Below, in pieces: positions 17,502 through 27,266 of a DNA stretch of 64,000 nt. The notes under the pieces were generated by a model. It made no database searches, was not told the origin of the DNA, and saw only the letters and a list, made by a program, of their open reading frames with translations. The stretch is from BJGV01 sp964196335 (GTDB taxonomy: Bacteria > Pseudomonadota > Gammaproteobacteria > Burkholderiales > Nitrosomonadaceae). Location: the NCBI GenBank assembly GCA_965238155.1, contig OZ250175.1, positions 434,001-498,000 of the forward strand. Reading direction: 5' to 3'. Every line of letters starts with the position of its first letter. Position 1 is the stretch's first letter. The position numbers were made by a program, and so were the translations under genes.

Positions 17502-18443
17502 ATGAAAATTAGAAATATCTGTATTGTTGGTGGTAGTGGGTTTGTAGGGCAACATATTGCACACTTGCTCGCTGCACGAGGAATTAACTTACGTGTTCCG
17601 ACCCGTCGCCGTGAACGTGCTAAATCACTTTTGGTATTACCAACTGTAGATGTGATAGAAACTAATATCCATGATCCCAGAGAGCTTGACCGAATGTTAG
17701 TTGGAATAGATGCTGTTATTAATTTAGTTGGTATTTTGGATGGCGATTTTATTTCTACACATATTGAATTACCAAAAAAAATTGTGGCTGCATGTGAGCG
17801 AAATGGAGTATCTCGTTTGCTACACATAAGTGCCTTAAATGCCAATATTAACGGTACAAGTGCTTATTTGCGTTCCAAGGGTGAAGGCGAGAGAGTCATA
17901 ATAGAGTCAAATTTGGAAACGACTATTTTCAGACCATCTGTGATTTTCGGGCCGGGAGATTCTTTTCTCAATTTGTTTGCTAATCTAGTGCGACGGTTAC
18001 CTGTATTGCTACTGGCATCACCCAATTCAAAGTTTCAGCCAGTATTTGTAGAGAATGTGGTGGAGGTAATTGCAGCAAGCCTTTCTACTCCCGCCACTTA
18101 TGGTCAAAGTTACGATTTATGCGGACCAAAAATTTACTCTCTGAGACAAATCGTAGATTATGTGTCTGCTATAACTGAACATAAACTTAGCATTATTGGA
18201 TTGAGTGACTGGCTATCCTACTTACAAGCGACGCTTTTGGAATTTTTACCAGGTAAGCTTATGACACGTGATAACTATTTTTCGATGAAGATTGACAGTA
18301 TATGTGACTGTAATAATGAGAGTGACTTGACAGCAGTATTTGGAATCCACCCTACAGAGCTGGAAGAAGTGGCGCCTCTATACTTGGCACACAATACGCC
18401 GCGTGAGCGGTACACCGGTTTCCGTGACAGAGCGGGGCGATAA
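17502..18443 (+). CDS. NAD(P)-dependent epimerase/dehydratase family protein, NDUFA9-like
   Basis: Extended short-chain dehydrogenase of 313 residues. The Rossmann motif GGSGFVGQHIA is at residues 10-20, and a Tyr-x3-Lys pair occurs in SAYLRSKGEGE. The FRPSVIFGPGDSFLNLF segment is typical of the complex I NDUFA9/39-kDa subunit family found in betaproteobacteria. The substrate is unknown; mitochondrial relatives stabilise complex I. The next gene, cca, begins close to or inside its 3' end. Confidence 0.85.
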   Translation: MKIRNICIVGGSGFVGQHIAHLLAARGINLRVPTRRRERAKSLLVLPTVDVIETNIHDPRELDRMLVGIDAVINLVGILDGDFISTHIELPKKIVAACERNGVSRLLHISALNANINGTSAYLRSKGEGERVIIESNLETTIFRPSVIFGPGDSFLNLFANLVRRLPVLLLASPNSKFQPVFVENVVEVIAASLSTPATYGQSYDLCGPKIYSLRQIVDYVSAITEHKLSIIGLSDWLSYLQATLLEFLPGKLMTRDNYFSMKIDSICDCNNESDLTAVFGIHPTELEEVAPLYLAHNTPRERYTGFRDRAGR

Positions 18444-18456
18444 AATTAATTCCTCA

Positions 18457-19689
18457 TTGGAAACTTATTTGGTTGGTGGCTCAGTACGTGATGAGCTGTT
18501 GCAGCTTCCTGTTAAAGACCATGATTATGTTGTTGTCGGGTCAACTCCAGAGGAGATGGAGAAACTTGGGTATCGTTCAGTGGGCAAAGATTTCCCAGTT
18601 TATCTTCATCCAAAAAGTCATGACCAATATGCGCTGGCAAGAACTGAACGTAAAGTTGCACGTGGATATAGAGGCTTTGAAGTTTATGCGTCTCCTAAAA
18701 TTACACTAAAGGATGATTTAGCGCGACGGGATCTCACCATAAATGCAATTGCAAAAGATAAACATGGAAAGATTATTGATCCGTTCAATGGCATTGCAGA
18801 TCTTAAGGCGGGATTGTTGCGACATGTGGCCCCGGCGTTCTCTGAAGACCCGGTTCGTGTATTACGTACAGCACGTTTTTCCGCACGATTTGGTTTTCGT
18901 GTTGCACCAGAGACTCTTACATTGATGAGTGAAATGGTGCGCAATGGTGAGATTGATGCTTTGGTGCCTGAAAGAGTATGGCAGGAGCTTGCTCGTGGAC
19001 TGATGGAGAATAAACCTTCTCGCTTGTTTTCTGTACTACGAGATTGTGGTGCGCTGACACGAATTATGCCAGAAATAGACGTATTATTCGGGATCCCTCA
19101 ACCAGAAAAATGGCATCCTGAAATTGATACGGGTGAACATATAATGCAGGTCATTGACTATGCCGCATCAAAAAATTATTCTCTGCCAGTACGCTTTGCT
19201 GCTCTTACTCATGATCTTGGCAAAGGAGTTACACCAAGGAACTCATGGCCAAGTCATACCGGACATGAAAAACACAGTGTAAGATTAGTTAAAGGCCTGT
19301 GCGAGCGTATCAGGGCCCCTAAAAACAGTCGTGATCTTGCGTTACTGGTGGCACGTTTTCATAGTAATGTACATCGTATAGCAGAGTTAAATCCAACAAC
19401 TATAGTAGATATGTTGCTGGCAGTAGATGCATATCGTAAGCCGGAACGTTTCGAGGAATTTATTGACACTTGCGCATGTGACTTTCATGGGCGGTCCGGC
19501 TATAATGATAAACTTTATCCACAGGCCACATGGTTACGTGAGGCATTTAATGCAACTAATAGAGTTGATGGCGGTGCAATAGCTGCTAGTCTGGCAAGAA
19601 CTATTTCTGATCCTGCCTGTTTGTCAGATTCAATTAATACAAAAATTCGAAAGGCACGTATCGCTGAAATTAAAGATCAGTTAACTTGA
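18457..19689 (+). CDS. cca: CCA-adding tRNA nucleotidyltransferase with HD domain
   Basis: Class II tRNA nucleotidyltransferase that builds or repairs the 3' CCA end. LVGGSVRDELL and DHDYVVVG (catalytic acids) mark the head domain, RRDLTINAIA follows, and an HD phosphohydrolase domain of the gammaproteobacterial type is seen in TGEHIMQVIDY and LTHDLGKG. The open frame reaches an ATG at 18340 deep inside the upstream gene. The usual family start (M-x-x-YLVGG) points to the TTG at 18457; a GTG at 18424 is also possible. The start is therefore uncertain, the rest is not. Confidence 0.92.
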   Translation: METYLVGGSVRDELLQLPVKDHDYVVVGSTPEEMEKLGYRSVGKDFPVYLHPKSHDQYALARTERKVARGYRGFEVYASPKITLKDDLARRDLTINAIAKDKHGKIIDPFNGIADLKAGLLRHVAPAFSEDPVRVLRTARFSARFGFRVAPETLTLMSEMVRNGEIDALVPERVWQELARGLMENKPSRLFSVLRDCGALTRIMPEIDVLFGIPQPEKWHPEIDTGEHIMQVIDYAASKNYSLPVRFAALTHDLGKGVTPRNSWPSHTGHEKHSVRLVKGLCERIRAPKNSRDLALLVARFHSNVHRIAELNPTTIVDMLLAVDAYRKPERFEEFIDTCACDFHGRSGYNDKLYPQATWLREAFNATNRVDGGAIAASLARTISDPACLSDSINTKIRKARIAEIKDQLT

Positions 19690-19735
19690 TTTCTTATTTT
19701 ATAAATAAATGCAGGGGCTTAGTTCCTAAAATCTA

Positions 19736-20251
19736 TTAGGCGTCATGATTTTTCATGAGACTGTGTTTCTCAAAATATTTTTGATGATATTCTTCCGCAC
19801 GATAAAACTCGGTAGCAGGTAGTATTTCCGTTACGATGGGTTCATGTCGGTGCCTTCCTGGTTGTAACTTTCTTTTGGAAGAATTCGCTATAATTTCCTG
19901 CTCAGCCGTACAAAAAAATATTACTGATCGGTATTGTGATCCTATATCCGGGCCTTGTTGGTTGAGGGTGGTTGGATTATGACAATTCCAGAATATATCC
20001 AGAAGTGCATCATAAGTAATTTGTGAGGGATCATATTCTACCTGTACAACTTCAGCATGACCGGTTTTACCTGTACATACATCATCATATGCAGGGTTAC
20101 TGGTATGGCCGCCAGAATAACCACATATTGCTTCACTAACACCTCGAATTTTACGGAAAGCAGCTTCTACAGACCAGAAACAACCTGCTCCAAAAATCCC
20201 TTTTTCTTTAAGTATTATTTTCATCTCAGAAGATTGGTTGGAATAACTCAT
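19736..20251 (-). CDS. msrA: Peptide methionine sulfoxide reductase MsrA
   Basis: Reduces S-methionine sulfoxide in proteins. The catalytic motif GAGCFWSVEAAF is at residues 21-32 with Cys24, and VQVEYDPSQI plus FWNCHNPTT follow. Length (171) is normal. The first nine residues before MKIIL may not be translated. It is convergent with cca and lies three bases after a short-chain dehydrogenase gene, so they may be cotranscribed. Confidence 0.95.
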   Translation of the reverse strand: MSYSNQSSEMKIILKEKGIFGAGCFWSVEAAFRKIRGVSEAICGYSGGHTSNPAYDDVCTGKTGHAEVVQVEYDPSQITYDALLDIFWNCHNPTTLNQQGPDIGSQYRSVIFFCTAEQEIIANSSKRKLQPGRHRHEPIVTEILPATEFYRAEEYHQKYFEKHSLMKNHDA

Positions 20252-20254
20252 TTG

Positions 20255-21013
20255 TCATCTGGGTTTACGCGGCATAATACTGAATAGTCGATCGTAAACA
20301 AAATTAGGAAGTAATTTCAGAATACGTGCAACAATTGCCATTTGCCAGGGAATCACAGAATATAATTTTCTATGTTTGATAATATACACAATCTTTTTAG
20401 CAGTAGTTTCTGCTGTCATAATAAAAGGCATCCGGAATGGATTATTTGCTGTCATTGGCGTAACAATGTAACCGGGGCAAACTGTGATTACGGACACGCC
20501 ACTTCCATACATTTCTACGCGCAGACTCTCAAGATATGAGTTTGCAGCAGCCTTAGATGCAGAGTAAGCGCTTCCTCCCGGAAGCCCGCGATAGCTTGCC
20601 ACACTTGAAATTCCGACTAAACTACCTTTACCCTGTGTTCGCATGACAGTAATAAATGGTTGAAAGGTGTTTACTATACCAGTGACATTAGTTGCTAAAA
20701 TAGACTCAAAAACTTTACTATCTTCCGCATACTCTGTGAGAGTGCCCTGACTAATCCCGGCGTTGGCGATCACAATATCAGGGCATCCGTAGCGTTGTAT
20801 GAAATCACCTGCAGCAGATTGCATAGACTCTGCATCACGAACGTCAATAGCATAGAAAACGGTACCAGGGCCAGGTAGCTCATTAACCAGAACCTCTAAA
20901 GAGGTTTTGCTTCTCGCTATCAACCCAAGAGTTGCACCTAATGACGCATAATGCCTGGCTAATGCCCTCCCTAATCCACTGGAGGCCCCGGTTATAATAA
21001 TTTTTGAAGACAT
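20255..21013 (-). CDS. Short-chain dehydrogenase/reductase
   Basis: Classical SDR of about 252 residues. The cofactor motif is TGASSGLGRALA near the N-terminus, NAG appears in IANAGIS, and the catalytic Ser (GISSVAS) and Tyr-x3-Lys (YSASK) are present. A hydrophobic C-terminal region suggests membrane association. The substrate cannot be inferred. The ATG at 21013 is preferred over an upstream TTG at 21037 because it places the glycine motif at the usual distance. Confidence 0.88.
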   Translation of the reverse strand: MSSKIIITGASSGLGRALARHYASLGATLGLIARSKTSLEVLVNELPGPGTVFYAIDVRDAESMQSAAGDFIQRYGCPDIVIANAGISQGTLTEYAEDSKVFESILATNVTGIVNTFQPFITVMRTQGKGSLVGISSVASYRGLPGGSAYSASKAAANSYLESLRVEMYGSGVSVITVCPGYIVTPMTANNPFRMPFIMTAETTAKKIVYIIKHRKLYSVIPWQMAIVARILKLLPNFVYDRLFSIMPRKPR

Positions 21014-21047
21014 GGAAAGAGGTTCTGCGACTAGCAAGAAAAATTAT

Positions 21048-21701
21048 TTATAAGCTACTTTTTGTTCTTTCCTTACGTACCTTATTAATTAATTGATTTA
21101 ATGTCTTAATGGTTTCCTGTGGCGTACCACCCATTCTTCCGCTAATGAGGTATCTGCCGTCTACAACCAACGATGGAACACCCTTTAGGCCATATTTCCT
21201 GGACATTTGCGAAGATTGAGATGATTTATTTACAACGGAAAAAGAGTTGTAAACACTTATAAATTTTTTTCGATCTACCCCTTGTTTTTCAACCCAGTTA
21301 AATAACATTTCTTCATTGGCAAGGTCAATTTTTTTTATATGAATAGCATCATAAATTTTATCGTGTAATTTATCCCCCCCTAGGACTTCTAACGTATAAA
21401 AAGTTTTTGCACCAGGGATCCAATTCTTACGAAAAATTGCCGGAATATATTTAAAGCTTACATCCTTAGATATTTTTTTCTGCCAGATCTTGATTTGAGG
21501 GTGCAGTTTGTAACAATGTGGACAGCCATACCAAAAGAATTCCAGAACTTCAATTTTGTCGCCACTCGTCGTAGGTTGTGGGCTAAGTAGTACAGCATAG
21601 TCACGGCCTTTAATAAGTTCAGCGTGTACACCTGATATAACAGTAAATCCAAGGCTAAGAAACAAAGATAGGGTTGTAAAGAATCTTATAGTAGGGTTCA
21701 T
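21048..21701 (-). CDS. dsbA: Thiol:disulfide interchange protein DsbA
   Basis: Periplasmic oxidase that introduces disulfides into secreted proteins. A signal peptide (hydrophobic to about residue 27, ending HA) precedes the thioredoxin fold. The active site FFWYGCPHCYKLHP has Cys60 and Cys63, and the cis-Pro loop KGVPSLVVDG is present. Length is 217 residues. The neighbouring SPOR-domain protein and argS are on the same strand. Confidence 0.93.
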   Translation of the reverse strand: MNPTIRFFTTLSLFLSLGFTVISGVHAELIKGRDYAVLLSPQPTTSGDKIEVLEFFWYGCPHCYKLHPQIKIWQKKISKDVSFKYIPAIFRKNWIPGAKTFYTLEVLGGDKLHDKIYDAIHIKKIDLANEEMLFNWVEKQGVDRKKFISVYNSFSVVNKSSQSSQMSRKYGLKGVPSLVVDGRYLISGRMGGTPQETIKTLNQLINKVRKERTKSSL

Positions 21702-21760
21702 TTTTACCTCTGGAGAAGTTCTGTAATTTTTATCCTGTTAACTTTTCGGGATAATATATT

Positions 21761-22369
21761 TTACTGGGCTTTTGCATGTACTTTAATAAGATTGGCCTTA
21801 ATACCGCTTTGCAGCAGAGATGAACGCGCTTTATTGATAGCACCAATTTTTGTAAAGGGTCCTACTCGAACCCTATGCCACATACCTTTTTCAGATAAAT
21901 CAGCTGATTGAACATATGCCTCCATGCCAAGCATGGCAATTTTTGCTTTAAGATTTTCTGCATCCTCTGTATCCTGGAAGGATCCTGCCTGAAGGTAATA
22001 CTTGTCTTTAAGGGACGGTTGTTTTGCGGCTTTTTTGAATTGTTTTTCAGTGATCGGTTCTTCGTCACCCGGAAGTATTTTGTAGAATTCAAATCGTGGT
22101 TTTTCATTTGTATCTTCAGTTTGGCTATCATTACTATCAGATATCTGCTTTCCTTTTAAGGCTTCATTTCCATTCTTAGAAGTTTTTATTTTTGTGCTAA
22201 CCTCAGGTTTCTCATTTTGAATGAACGGACTGGGTGCTTGGTGGATATACATCCATACACCGATAGCGCTAACAAGACCCAGCACATAGCCTATGAATAA
22301 TCCTAAAAGAAGAGTGGACCCTTTTTTGCCGGAAGAAGATTTTGATGGGGATTTGTAGTCTCGACTCAT
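21761..22369 (-). CDS. SPOR-domain membrane protein (FtsN-like)
   Basis: Bitopic protein of about 202 residues: a basic Ser/Lys-rich cytoplasmic tail, one membrane span (STLLLGLFIGYVLGLVSAIGV, abridged, about residues 20-40), a charged low-complexity linker, and a C-terminal SPOR domain (KYYLQAGSFQD...HRVRVGPFTKI) of the kind that binds denuded peptidoglycan at septa. Position just after argS is typical of FtsN-like genes in betaproteobacteria. An in-frame ATG at 22414 overlaps argS; the ATG at 22369 gives the normal N-terminus. Confidence 0.85.
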   Translation of the reverse strand: MSRDYKSPSKSSSGKKGSTLLLGLFIGYVLGLVSAIGVWMYIHQAPSPFIQNEKPEVSTKIKTSKNGNEALKGKQISDSNDSQTEDTNEKPRFEFYKILPGDEEPITEKQFKKAAKQPSLKDKYYLQAGSFQDTEDAENLKAKIAMLGMEAYVQSADLSEKGMWHRVRVGPFTKIGAINKARSSLLQSGIKANLIKVHAKAQ

Positions 22370-22394
22370 AAAAACTTTTATTAGGTTTGCATAC

Positions 22395-24152
22395 TTACAT
22401 TTTATCAGGTGCACTCACACCTAGCAGCGTTAATCCATTAATCAGTATTTGTCGTATTGAAGCAATTAGTGCCAATCGGGCAAGCCGTAGCGGTACTTCC
22501 GGTACAAGAAAGCGGGAAGAATTATAATAACTGTGAAACTCAGCCGCTAGTTCCCTAAGGTAGAACGCAACCAGATGAGGAGAAAGATCTCTTGCTGCTA
22601 CTTCCACTATTTCAGGGTAATCGATCAGTTTCTGTAATAGTGACAATTCTACAGTACTAGAGAGTTGAGCTGTATCCGCAGTGGTAAGAAGTAAAGGGTC
22701 TTCACCCCATTGCTCCATAACACTGCACACTCGTGCATGGGCATATTGTACATAATATACTGGGTTATCATTGTGTTGTGATTTTGCCAGATCCAAATCA
22801 AAATCTAGGTGCTGGTCACTTTTACGTAACAGGTAAAAGAATCGTGCGGCATCATTGCCTACTTCCTTACGTAATTCCCGTAATGTTACAAATTCTCCAG
22901 AACGGGTAGACATGGGCGCCTTAACACCATCACGATAAAGTACTGCAAATTGCACCAGCGCTATTTCAAGTTTTGATGGGTCAAGTGTTAACGCTTGCAT
23001 TGCCCCTTTCACTCTTGGAATATAACCGTGATGATCGGCACCCCACACATTAATTATGCGTTCAAAGCCACGCTGAAATTTATTGAGATGATAGGCAATG
23101 TCAGAAGCAAAATATGTGAATTGCCCGTTCTCCCGCTGTACGACCCGGTCTTTTTCATCACCAAAATCAGTTGAGCGAAACCAGGTGGCGCCATCTTGCG
23201 GATATAGGAAATTTTTTTGTTTAAGTGTATCAATCACTTGAGCTACCGCGCCATTTTCAAATAGAGACTGCTCTGAAAACCATGTATCGAAAACTACTCC
23301 GAATTCCATTAAATCATTACGGCAGTCACCCAGCTGTTCAGTTAATACGAAATTGTGAATATATGTGTAATCCTGCCCCAGAATATTTTTAGTTTCCGAT
23401 ATTAATTGATCAAGTAGTATCTCAGAGTCATCCTCTCCTTTTATTCTCTCACTAGCAACGTCCGATGTAAGCATCTCATGTTGACGCACATAGTGGCTTC
23501 CATGTGCCTTGTATATTAATTCCGCCATGTCACGAACGTATTCTCCCTGATAGGCATTACTTGGAAAGAGTACACTTTTGTCATTCAATTCCAGATAACG
23601 CAACCAAACAGAAACCGTCAGAATATCCATTTGCCTTCCTGCATCATTAACATAGTACTCGCGTGATACTGAGAAGCCTGATGCGGAAAGTACGTTAGCA
23701 AGGCTTGCGCCAAATGCTGCACCACGCCCATGTCCAACATGTAATGGACCAGTAGGATTTGCTGAAACGAACTCCACCTGAATTTTTTTACCGGCACCAA
23801 AAATCCCATAGCCGAATTTTTTACCGCTCTCCAGCACAATGCGTGGAAATTGTTGCTTAGAAGCAGTCTTGAGAAATAGATTAATAAACCCGGCTCCCGC
23901 AACTTCAATTTTCTCAAGATGAGGTGAAGCAGGCATTGCATTGATTAATAGTGTAGCAATATCGCGTGGGTTTTTACGTAGTGGTTTGGCCAATTGCATC
24001 GCCAGATTACAGGAGTAATCACCGTGACTAGCTTGTTTTGGGCGTGCAAATTCGATATTAATATCTAAGTCTGCGGCTGATAATGTGCGCAACGCGTGGC
24101 GCAGAAGATATTCAAAGTGAGATTTAAAGTTGGTGTAGTTTGGTAGGGTCAT
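22395..24152 (-). CDS. argS: Arginyl-tRNA synthetase
   Basis: Class I aminoacyl-tRNA synthetase, about 585 residues. An additional N-terminal domain is followed by the HIGH-type motif in NPTGPLHVGHGRGAA, the KMSKS-equivalent loop region near KAPMSTRSGE, and the C-terminal DALR anticodon-binding domain (QYAHARVCSVMEQW). The ATG at 24152 (MTLPNYTNFK) fits the family start; a TTG at 24185 would add 11 residues. Confidence 0.95.
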   Translation of the reverse strand: MTLPNYTNFKSHFEYLLRHALRTLSAADLDINIEFARPKQASHGDYSCNLAMQLAKPLRKNPRDIATLLINAMPASPHLEKIEVAGAGFINLFLKTASKQQFPRIVLESGKKFGYGIFGAGKKIQVEFVSANPTGPLHVGHGRGAAFGASLANVLSASGFSVSREYYVNDAGRQMDILTVSVWLRYLELNDKSVLFPSNAYQGEYVRDMAELIYKAHGSHYVRQHEMLTSDVASERIKGEDDSEILLDQLISETKNILGQDYTYIHNFVLTEQLGDCRNDLMEFGVVFDTWFSEQSLFENGAVAQVIDTLKQKNFLYPQDGATWFRSTDFGDEKDRVVQRENGQFTYFASDIAYHLNKFQRGFERIINVWGADHHGYIPRVKGAMQALTLDPSKLEIALVQFAVLYRDGVKAPMSTRSGEFVTLRELRKEVGNDAARFFYLLRKSDQHLDFDLDLAKSQHNDNPVYYVQYAHARVCSVMEQWGEDPLLLTTADTAQLSSTVELSLLQKLIDYPEIVEVAARDLSPHLVAFYLRELAAEFHSYYNSSRFLVPEVPLRLARLALIASIRQILINGLTLLGVSAPDKM

Positions 24153-24227
24153 AGACGCATCAATAGTCTTGGACGTGGCCCGCAAATTATCATTGTATTA
24201 ATGTGGATGGCAGATACATGGGTGCTT

Positions 24228-25559
24228 TTAAAGCACATACCGAGCCAAATCTTCTCTCTGAGACAAATCTTTGAGTCTTTGATCTACATAGGAAGAATCT
24301 ATAGAGACAGTAGTTCCGCTGTGCTTTGCAGCATCAAACGAAATCTCCTCCAAAAGTTTTTCCATAACAGTGTAAAGTCTCCTTGCGCCAATATTTTCAG
24401 TTTTTTCATTAACTTCAAAAGCAATTTCAGCTAAGCGCTTAATTGCTTCAGGAAGAAATTTTAATTTAATTTCTTCAGTCTTCATAAGTGCTTCATATTG
24501 ACGTGTCAAGCAAGCGTCAGTGTTGGTAAGTATTTGTACAAAATCAGCAGTGTTAAGGCTGGCCAGTTCGACACGAATTGGAAACCGTCCCTGCAATTCA
24601 GGTATTAGGTCAGAGGGTTTGGAAAGGTGGAAAGCTCCACTGGCTATAAATAATATATGGTCAGTTTTGATCATGCCATATTTGGTAGAAATAGTAGTTC
24701 CCTCAACTAGTGGCAATAGATCGCGTTGCACGCCCTGACGCGAAACATCGCTTCCTGAAGTTTCAGAACGACTGGTGATTTTGTCAATTTCATCTAGAAA
24801 CACAATTCCATTTTGTTCAACATTCTGTATTGCTCTTAATTTCAATTCTTCATCATTAATTAGTTTGGAAATTTCCTCTTCTGCAATGAGTTTCTTTGCT
24901 TCTTGGATTCTCAGTTTACGGGTTTTTTTTCTTTCTCCGCCCAAATTTTGAAACATACCCTGAATCTGTGAGGTAAGGTCTTCCATTCCGGGTGGGGCAA
25001 AGATCTCCATCTGTGTGTGTGAAGCTGAAACCTCTATTTCAATTTCCTTTTCATTGAGCTCACCCTCACGTAATTTCTTTCTAAACTTTTGACGGGTAGC
25101 GCTATCATTTTCTTCGTTTTGTGTTTGTGAACTCAGATCCCGCGCAGGTGGTAACAGCACGTCAAGAATGCGCTCTTCTGCATGGTCCTCAGCTCTTGGA
25201 CGTATAATTTGAGCTTCCTGCTCACGAAACTGTTTGATAGCAGATTCCACTAAATCCCGAATGATGGAATCAACATCACGCCCAACATAACCCACTTCAG
25301 TAAACTTGGTGGCTTCAACTTTAATAAACGGAGTATTAGCAAGTTTGGCTAATCGGCGCGCTATTTCAGTTTTACCAACCCCAGTGGGGCCTATCATCAA
25401 AATATTCTTTGGGGTAATTTCCTGTCGCAGAGGGTCTGCTACCTGCTGTCTGCGCCAACGATTCCTAAGCGCGATAGCAACAGCCCTTTTGGCAGAATCC
25501 TGACCAATAATATGCTTATCGAGTTCTTGTACGATTTCCTGCGGAGACATTTGGGACAT
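24228..25559 (-). CDS. hslU: HslU ATPase of the HslVU (ClpQY) protease
   Basis: AAA+ unfoldase of 443 residues that feeds substrates to HslV. Walker A GPTGVGKTE at about 57-65, Walker B GIVFLDEIDKI, and the GYVGRDV pore loop region are present, plus the intermediate I-domain (charged segment about 110-240). The C-terminus ends RYVL, resembling the tail that docks into HslV. hslV lies upstream with a 160-base gap. Confidence 0.96.
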   Translation of the reverse strand: MSQMSPQEIVQELDKHIIGQDSAKRAVAIALRNRWRRQQVADPLRQEITPKNILMIGPTGVGKTEIARRLAKLANTPFIKVEATKFTEVGYVGRDVDSIIRDLVESAIKQFREQEAQIIRPRAEDHAEERILDVLLPPARDLSSQTQNEENDSATRQKFRKKLREGELNEKEIEIEVSASHTQMEIFAPPGMEDLTSQIQGMFQNLGGERKKTRKLRIQEAKKLIAEEEISKLINDEELKLRAIQNVEQNGIVFLDEIDKITSRSETSGSDVSRQGVQRDLLPLVEGTTISTKYGMIKTDHILFIASGAFHLSKPSDLIPELQGRFPIRVELASLNTADFVQILTNTDACLTRQYEALMKTEEIKLKFLPEAIKRLAEIAFEVNEKTENIGARRLYTVMEKLLEEISFDAAKHSGTTVSIDSSYVDQRLKDLSQREDLARYVL

Positions 25560-25719
25560 AGATTCTAGTGTTTATTAAAAAGTGTAATAAATATATGAAA
25601 ACAGGCGTGATTCATCGGAAAAATACAAATAGACTTGTCAGCCCTAAATTTCTTTACTAATTGTTTAATAAGAAAGATTTGCTTAAAGTCTTTTTAGTTA
25701 CAATTTTATTTGTTCCATA

Positions 25720-26256
25720 TTATTCCAGGACTTCAATACTATGGTTTTGGTTAGTATAAATACATAGATCTCCAGCGATAGAGAGTGATTTCTTGACAAT
25801 TTCCAGAGCTTCGAGATCTGTGTTTTCGAGAAGTGCGCGAGCGGCTGAATGTGCATAGGGCCCCCCGCTGCCAATTGCAGCAAGCCCTAGTTCAGGCTCA
25901 ATTACATCACCTGCTCCGGTGATGATGAGAGTGGTTTCTTTGTCGGCTACAATGAGCATCGCTTCTAAGCGACGCAAAATACGGTCGGTACGCCAGTCTT
26001 TTGCCAGCTCTACTGCAGAGCGCATAAGGTGGCCCTGATGTTTTTCTAGTTTACCTTCAAAGCGTTCGAATAATGTAAAGGCATCAGCAGTGCCGCCAGC
26101 AAATCCTGCAAGAATTTTCTCATGATAGAGCCTGCGAATTTTGCGGGCACTGGCCTTGGCTACTACAGCGCCCAGCGTTACCTGACCGTCACCGCCAAGC
26201 GCAATTTGTGAGCCTCGTCGTGCTGAGAGTATGGTTGTGCCATGAAGTTGATCCAT
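25720..26256 (-). CDS. hslV: HslV peptidase of the HslVU protease
   Basis: Proteasome-beta-like peptidase of 178 residues. The short propeptide MDQLHG precedes the nucleophile Thr in TTILSARRG. GDGQVTLG, FAGGTADAFTLFE and the GSGGPYAHSAARAL segment match the family. It pairs with hslU downstream to degrade misfolded and regulatory proteins. Confidence 0.96.
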   Translation of the reverse strand: MDQLHGTTILSARRGSQIALGGDGQVTLGAVVAKASARKIRRLYHEKILAGFAGGTADAFTLFERFEGKLEKHQGHLMRSAVELAKDWRTDRILRRLEAMLIVADKETTLIITGAGDVIEPELGLAAIGSGGPYAHSAARALLENTDLEALEIVKKSLSIAGDLCIYTNQNHSIEVLE

Positions 26257-26327
26257 TGGATTGTATTAGGTTTGAGTAAACATTGAATTATAGCGCCAAT
26301 TTGCCGAGAAAAGTATTTCTACCGGCT

Positions 26328-27230
26328 TTAGTCCTTCTTCTTAGCTCTTGGATGAGTGGCATCATAGACTTTAGCTAAATGCTGGAAATCAAGATGGGTA
26401 TAAATTTGTGTAGTACTGATGTTTGCGTGCCCTAGCATTTCTTGTACTGCACGTAAGTCCGCACTAGATTGTAGCAAGTGAGAAGCAAATGAATGTCTCA
26501 GTACATGGGGATGCACATTCAGGCTGATACCTTGTTGCAATGCCCTCATTTTCAGGCGCTGACTAACTGATCGTGAACTGATACCTTTACCATTTCGCGA
26601 GAGAAACAGTGCATTTTCCCCGGGCTTGAGTAATGCTTTACGTTGCTTCATCCATTCTCTTAATGCCTGAATAGCATGACTGCCAATTGGGACGATACGA
26701 GTTTTATCGCCTTTCCCATGAATAAGTACTGTGCTTTCGGTAAAATTTAAATCCTCAGGTGTAAGGTTAATGAGCTCGGTTAAACGCAGGCCTGAAGAAT
26801 AGAACAGTTCAAACATCGCTTTGTCTCGTAATGTTATTAAATCATTAGCCTGAAATTCCAGGAGTTTTGCAGCTTCGTCAGGTGATAGAACATGGGGTAG
26901 AGATTTTGTAGACTTTGGTGCGCGCAAGCCTGCGCAAGGGTTATTATGAGTGTATCCATGGTCTCGCGCCAGGTAATTATAGAGGCCGCGCCATGCCGAT
27001 AGCATTCTTGCCAGACTTCTCCCAGAGAGCCCTTTACTATGAAGTTGAGCTACAAAACGGCGAATGTGATGGATTCTTAGTTGGTAAAGGGGTGTTTTTG
27101 CAGCGAGTTTTAATAGAGCAGTAATGTCACGCGTATAATTCTCACAAGTTAGTGGTGACAATCGTCGTTCATTTGCAAGATGAAAGATATAGGCGTCGAC
27201 CAGTGAGGATGGATTATTACCGGATATCAT
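26328..27230 (-). CDS. xerC: Tyrosine recombinase XerC
   Basis: Site-specific recombinase of 300 residues that acts with XerD at dif to resolve chromosome dimers. It has an N-terminal SAM-like core-binding domain and a catalytic domain with Arg in SSGLRLTEL, HGKGDKTR, HVLRHSFASHLL, GHANISTTQ and the Tyr in IYTHLD. The neighbours (DUF484 gene and dapF upstream) reproduce the conserved dapF-DUF484-xerC order, which separates XerC from phage integrases. Confidence 0.94.
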   Translation of the reverse strand: MISGNNPSSLVDAYIFHLANERRLSPLTCENYTRDITALLKLAAKTPLYQLRIHHIRRFVAQLHSKGLSGRSLARMLSAWRGLYNYLARDHGYTHNNPCAGLRAPKSTKSLPHVLSPDEAAKLLEFQANDLITLRDKAMFELFYSSGLRLTELINLTPEDLNFTESTVLIHGKGDKTRIVPIGSHAIQALREWMKQRKALLKPGENALFLSRNGKGISSRSVSQRLKMRALQQGISLNVHPHVLRHSFASHLLQSSADLRAVQEMLGHANISTTQIYTHLDFQHLAKVYDATHPRAKKKD

Positions 27231-27266
27231 ATTTATCTTTAATTCTTCAATATCTTTTTGAATTTT

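Noticed and set aside
26328..27230. Phage-type integrase suggesting a mobile element
   Set aside because: Gene order dapF-DUF484-xerC and XerC-type motifs show it is the chromosomal dimer recombinase; no att-like repeats or phage genes nearby.
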